DNA from: Kibdelosporangium banguiense
Lineage (GTDB): Bacteria; Actinomycetota; Actinomycetes; Mycobacteriales; Pseudonocardiaceae
Length of the DNA stretch: 64,000 nt
Assembly: GCF_017876405.1 (NCBI RefSeq)
Contig: NZ_JAGINW010000001.1
Coordinates: forward strand, 10,367,203 to 10,431,202
Direction of reading: 5' to 3'
The notes beneath the pieces were generated by a model that was given only the letters and a program-made list of their open reading frames with translations, did no database searches and had not been told where the DNA came from. The translations under genes and the position numbers were made by a program. Shown piece after piece: positions 62,071 to 64,000 of this stretch. The stretch's first letter is position 1, and each line of letters begins with the position of its first letter.

Positions 62071-62854
62071 TCCTTCTCCATTCCGAGCCTCCGGAAAGCC
62101 CGACCCTTCCTTTCGCTGCCTACGATGACCAGTCAATTTCGGGGTGGCCGGACGCGACGTGATCGCGGCGATCTCACTGCTTTCGGAACCCAATCCTGGC
62201 TGGGCAAAGATCACTCCGGGACGACCGGCGGCTACCACGACTCGCCTCCCATCCCACAGCCAGCGCGTTTGCACACTTACGCCTTTCACCACCAATGAGA
62301 CACCACCTGGTTATGGAGGGGTTGCCGTACGGCCGCGGGTCCTGTACCCCGATCGCAGGCGGTTGTTGGTCCAGTGATTGACAGAACAACTCGGACCACC
62401 GTCCCGGGCTTCCGTCGACAACGGACTACTCTCACAACGGAACACGGCAGTGTTTGCCACCCGACGACCCGGAACTAGCCGACATCTTCTAGGTCGCACC
62501 GACGGTATTCGTGGATGCTCACCCTAGGCGCTACAGTCCTAACCAGACCGTATTGCGACGACCATGTGAATCCGCCGAGGCTTGGATACTGCTCTTATGA
62601 CGTATCTGGTCGGGTGGGTCGACAATGTGATGGGCTCGCTGCGCGGAGAACCTCGCTTGGCGTCGAACCAATTGACCTTGGTGCTGGCAACCGACGTCGT
62701 CTGGTTCGTTGTGGTTCAAAACGACACTTCGCTCTGCGATTCTCGCCATCCCCTGATCGGGCGCCCCTGTTTGGAAACTCTGCTGTCCACAGGCTCCCAT
62801 GAGCATCGTTTCTCGGCCCCGGAGAGAGGGAGAGCGGCACGGCACAGTCGCCAG
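62071..62854. other. 784-bp region without a convincing gene
   Basis: Frames on both strands (for example a plus-strand frame from 62597, MTYLVGWVDNVMG) lack recognisable families. It probably includes the promoter of the LAL gene. Confidence 0.5.
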
Positions 62855-63013
62855 TCACAGCGAACGCTCGGCCCGCTCGGCCTTCTGCTGGGCCCATGTG
62901 GCCAGTCTGCGCCATCGTCGGCTGGAGCGGAGCTCGCGAGCCATCCGGTGGTGGTGGGCGAACTGTTCCGCCTCGCGCATTTGGGTTCTGGCCAGAACTT
63001 CGTAGAGCAACAT
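62855..63013 (-). CDS. Small basic helical protein, 52 aa
   Basis: ATG 63013-63011, preceded by GAAAGGGACC. The sequence MLLYEVLARTQMREAE, AHHHRMARELRSSRRWRRLA, TWAQQKAERAERSL is strongly amphipathic and basic. I have seen similar 45-55-residue actinomycete proteins beside small winged-helix genes, as here. Longer frames overlapping it on the same strand have poor codon character, so this short gene is preferred. Function unknown. Confidence 0.6.
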   Translation of the reverse strand: MLLYEVLARTQMREAEQFAHHHRMARELRSSRRWRRLATWAQQKAERAERSL

Positions 63014-63073
63014 CTCGTTGGTCCCTTTCCGGGCTGGATCTAACGGGTGACGGCGTGGTGAGTGGCGCGATGG

Positions 63074-63557
63074 TCATGCGGCAGCCTCCCGGTCGCGAAC
63101 GGTGGTGGTGTTCCGGGTGGCAATGGCCTCTGTCGAGGCGGCCTGCTTGCCCGGATGGCTTCTCGGCGGCGTGCCGCAGGGTGTTTCCGCGTCGCACTCG
63201 ACGATCTCGCTGCCCCAGGCCCTCGGGCAGCGCACCGATGCGGTGGGGCGGGTCGAAGGCGCCTGTCCGGGAGTGGTGCGCCGGCCAGTTCGTGTTTGCC
63301 AGCGTCGCGAGTACGGCGTGGCCCGGGGCGGTGAGTTCGGCAGGAACGCGCTGACCCACATCCGCTGCGCACGTGGCATGCACGAGGCCGGCGTGCGCGA
63401 GGTGGTGGGCGGCGCTCTGGTCGCAGCAGGCCAGGCCGTCGATGAACAGATCGGGTTCGCAACTGCCGGTGATCTCGCCGCGACCCGCGGCGATAGCCTG
63501 GAGCATGGCAAATTGGCGTCGGGAGAGGCTCAAGCCTGCTGGTGCGGTCGTGAACAC
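63074..63557 (-). CDS. Small winged-helix-like protein, 3' end uncertain
   Basis: GTG at 63557 behind a good AAGGAG site. The first about 85 residues look genuine: AGLSLSRRQFAMLQAIAAG, SCEPDLFIDGLACCDQSAAHHL, VGQRVPAELTAPGHAVLA, with three Cys in the middle. Beyond this the frame runs on to 62595 with low coding character, while a second frame is more protein-like near the end (GSEIVECDAETPCGTPP, VRDREAAA, stop at 63074). A frameshift or two overlapping genes are both possible; the end coordinate is a compromise. Confidence 0.4.
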
Positions 63558-63613
63558 TGGTCGTGCTCCTTGTGTAATAAGGAAACGCGGAAGTGAGTCG
63601 TCGACTCGTTGTG

Positions 63614-64000
63614 TCAGCCAGTGCACCGACAGTCGACTGCAATGGGGCTGCAGAGCGGCTGCGGGGTCGCGCAACCCGACATCAACGAGGAGCTGCCAGC
63701 CATGCCTTGGTCGCGCGAACCCCAGAGTGCCGCTGGGAAGGTCCGCCGGTGCGCCGTCGAGGCGGCGGGGATGTGTGGTGACAACGTGTGCGTTGCCGTC
63801 CAAGAGAGCGGGCAGTGCCGCAGGGCGGAATGCAGGTTCTCGATGGCGTATTGCTGGTCCGTTGAGGGCTCGTCGCTGTGGTCAGGCAGCGCGGTCAGCA
63901 AGAGGTTGATGAGCTCGCCCGCACATCCAGTTGGTGCAGGATCTCCCCACGTTGCCTTGACCTGTTCGCTGGCATCCAGCGACCGCCACAGCCACGGCAT
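63614..64000 (-). CDS. Hypothetical protein at the window edge
   Basis: The frame begins with ATG at the very last bases (64000-63998), so the real start may lie outside. The first 70 residues (MPWLWRSLDASEQVKATWG, AGELINLLLTALPDHSDEP, YAIENLHSALRHCPLSW) look natural; codon quality falls after that, and a second frame (from 63803) becomes plausible and leads towards the next gene. Unrecognised. Confidence 0.35.
   Translation of the reverse strand: MPWLWRSLDASEQVKATWGDPAPTGCAGELINLLLTALPDHSDEPSTDQQYAIENLHSALRHCPLSWTATHTLSPHIPAASTAHRRTFPAALWGSRDQGMAGSSSLMSGCATPQPLCSPIAVDCRCTG

Noticed and set aside
62595..63803. 402-codon minus-strand frame at the right end
   Set aside because: Only residues about 83-170 look genuine; the rest is low in coding character and covers the better-supported 52-residue gene.

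Overview
The window is high-GC actinomycete DNA. GTG starts, ATGA/GTGA start-stop overlaps, an Lsr2 protein, AfsR-type regulators, a LAL regulator and DUF574 methyltransferase all fit Pseudonocardiaceae (Saccharothrix, Lentzea, Actinosynnema, Kutzneria and relatives). No rRNA, tRNA or CRISPR array was recognised.

About 1-39.7 kb is most of an oligosaccharide antibiotic gene cluster that I read as saccharomicin-like. Saccharomicins (Saccharothrix espanaensis) carry 17 sugars on N-(dihydroxycinnamoyl)taurine, and their cinnamate comes from the tyrosine ammonia-lyase Sam8. The window has a close but non-identical Sam8 relative (29409-30926), a short adenylate-forming enzyme directly before it, a carrier protein, deoxysugar genes (2,3-dehydratase, 3-aminotransferase, rmlA, rmlB, aldo-keto reductase, 4-ketoreductase) and FOURTEEN tandem EryCIII-like glycosyltransferases (7060-25246). 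Genes 2879-25246 (two membrane PH-domain proteins, two reductases, 14 glycosyltransferases) are spaced like one 22-kb operon that ends at a strong hairpin (25359-25388). rmlB, rmlA and a LURP-one-like gene run in the opposite direction. To the right lie a glycosidase-like gene, an LmbU-family regulator, a small SARP, a large AfsR-like regulator and a membrane GT39-type glycosyltransferase.

The best regulatory finding is a 16-bp palindrome, GTCYYGC-CA-GCRRGAC, present five times and only in intergenic DNA of this cluster (2235, 2779, 27039, 28186, 37834). At four sites it lies 70-105 bp upstream of a start codon. It looks like a cluster operator, perhaps for the LmbU-family protein. Two perfect tandem 11-bp repeats (2103-2124, 32927-32948) have the period expected of SARP sites.

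From about 40.7 kb the window is accessory DNA: an IS5-type transposase remnant, a Uma2 protein, a 224-bp MITE-like element, a DUF574 methyltransferase, a roadblock pair, Lsr2, a nested decayed IS, a sigma factor fused to an anti-sigma-like membrane tail, a frameshifted and truncated GH1 gene, an Rhs toxin with a putative immunity gene, another decayed IS, a secreted Cys/His hydrolase-like protein, an intact IS5-type element, a truncated orphan gene, a LAL regulator and small orphan genes. Both ends of the window cut through genes or probable genes.
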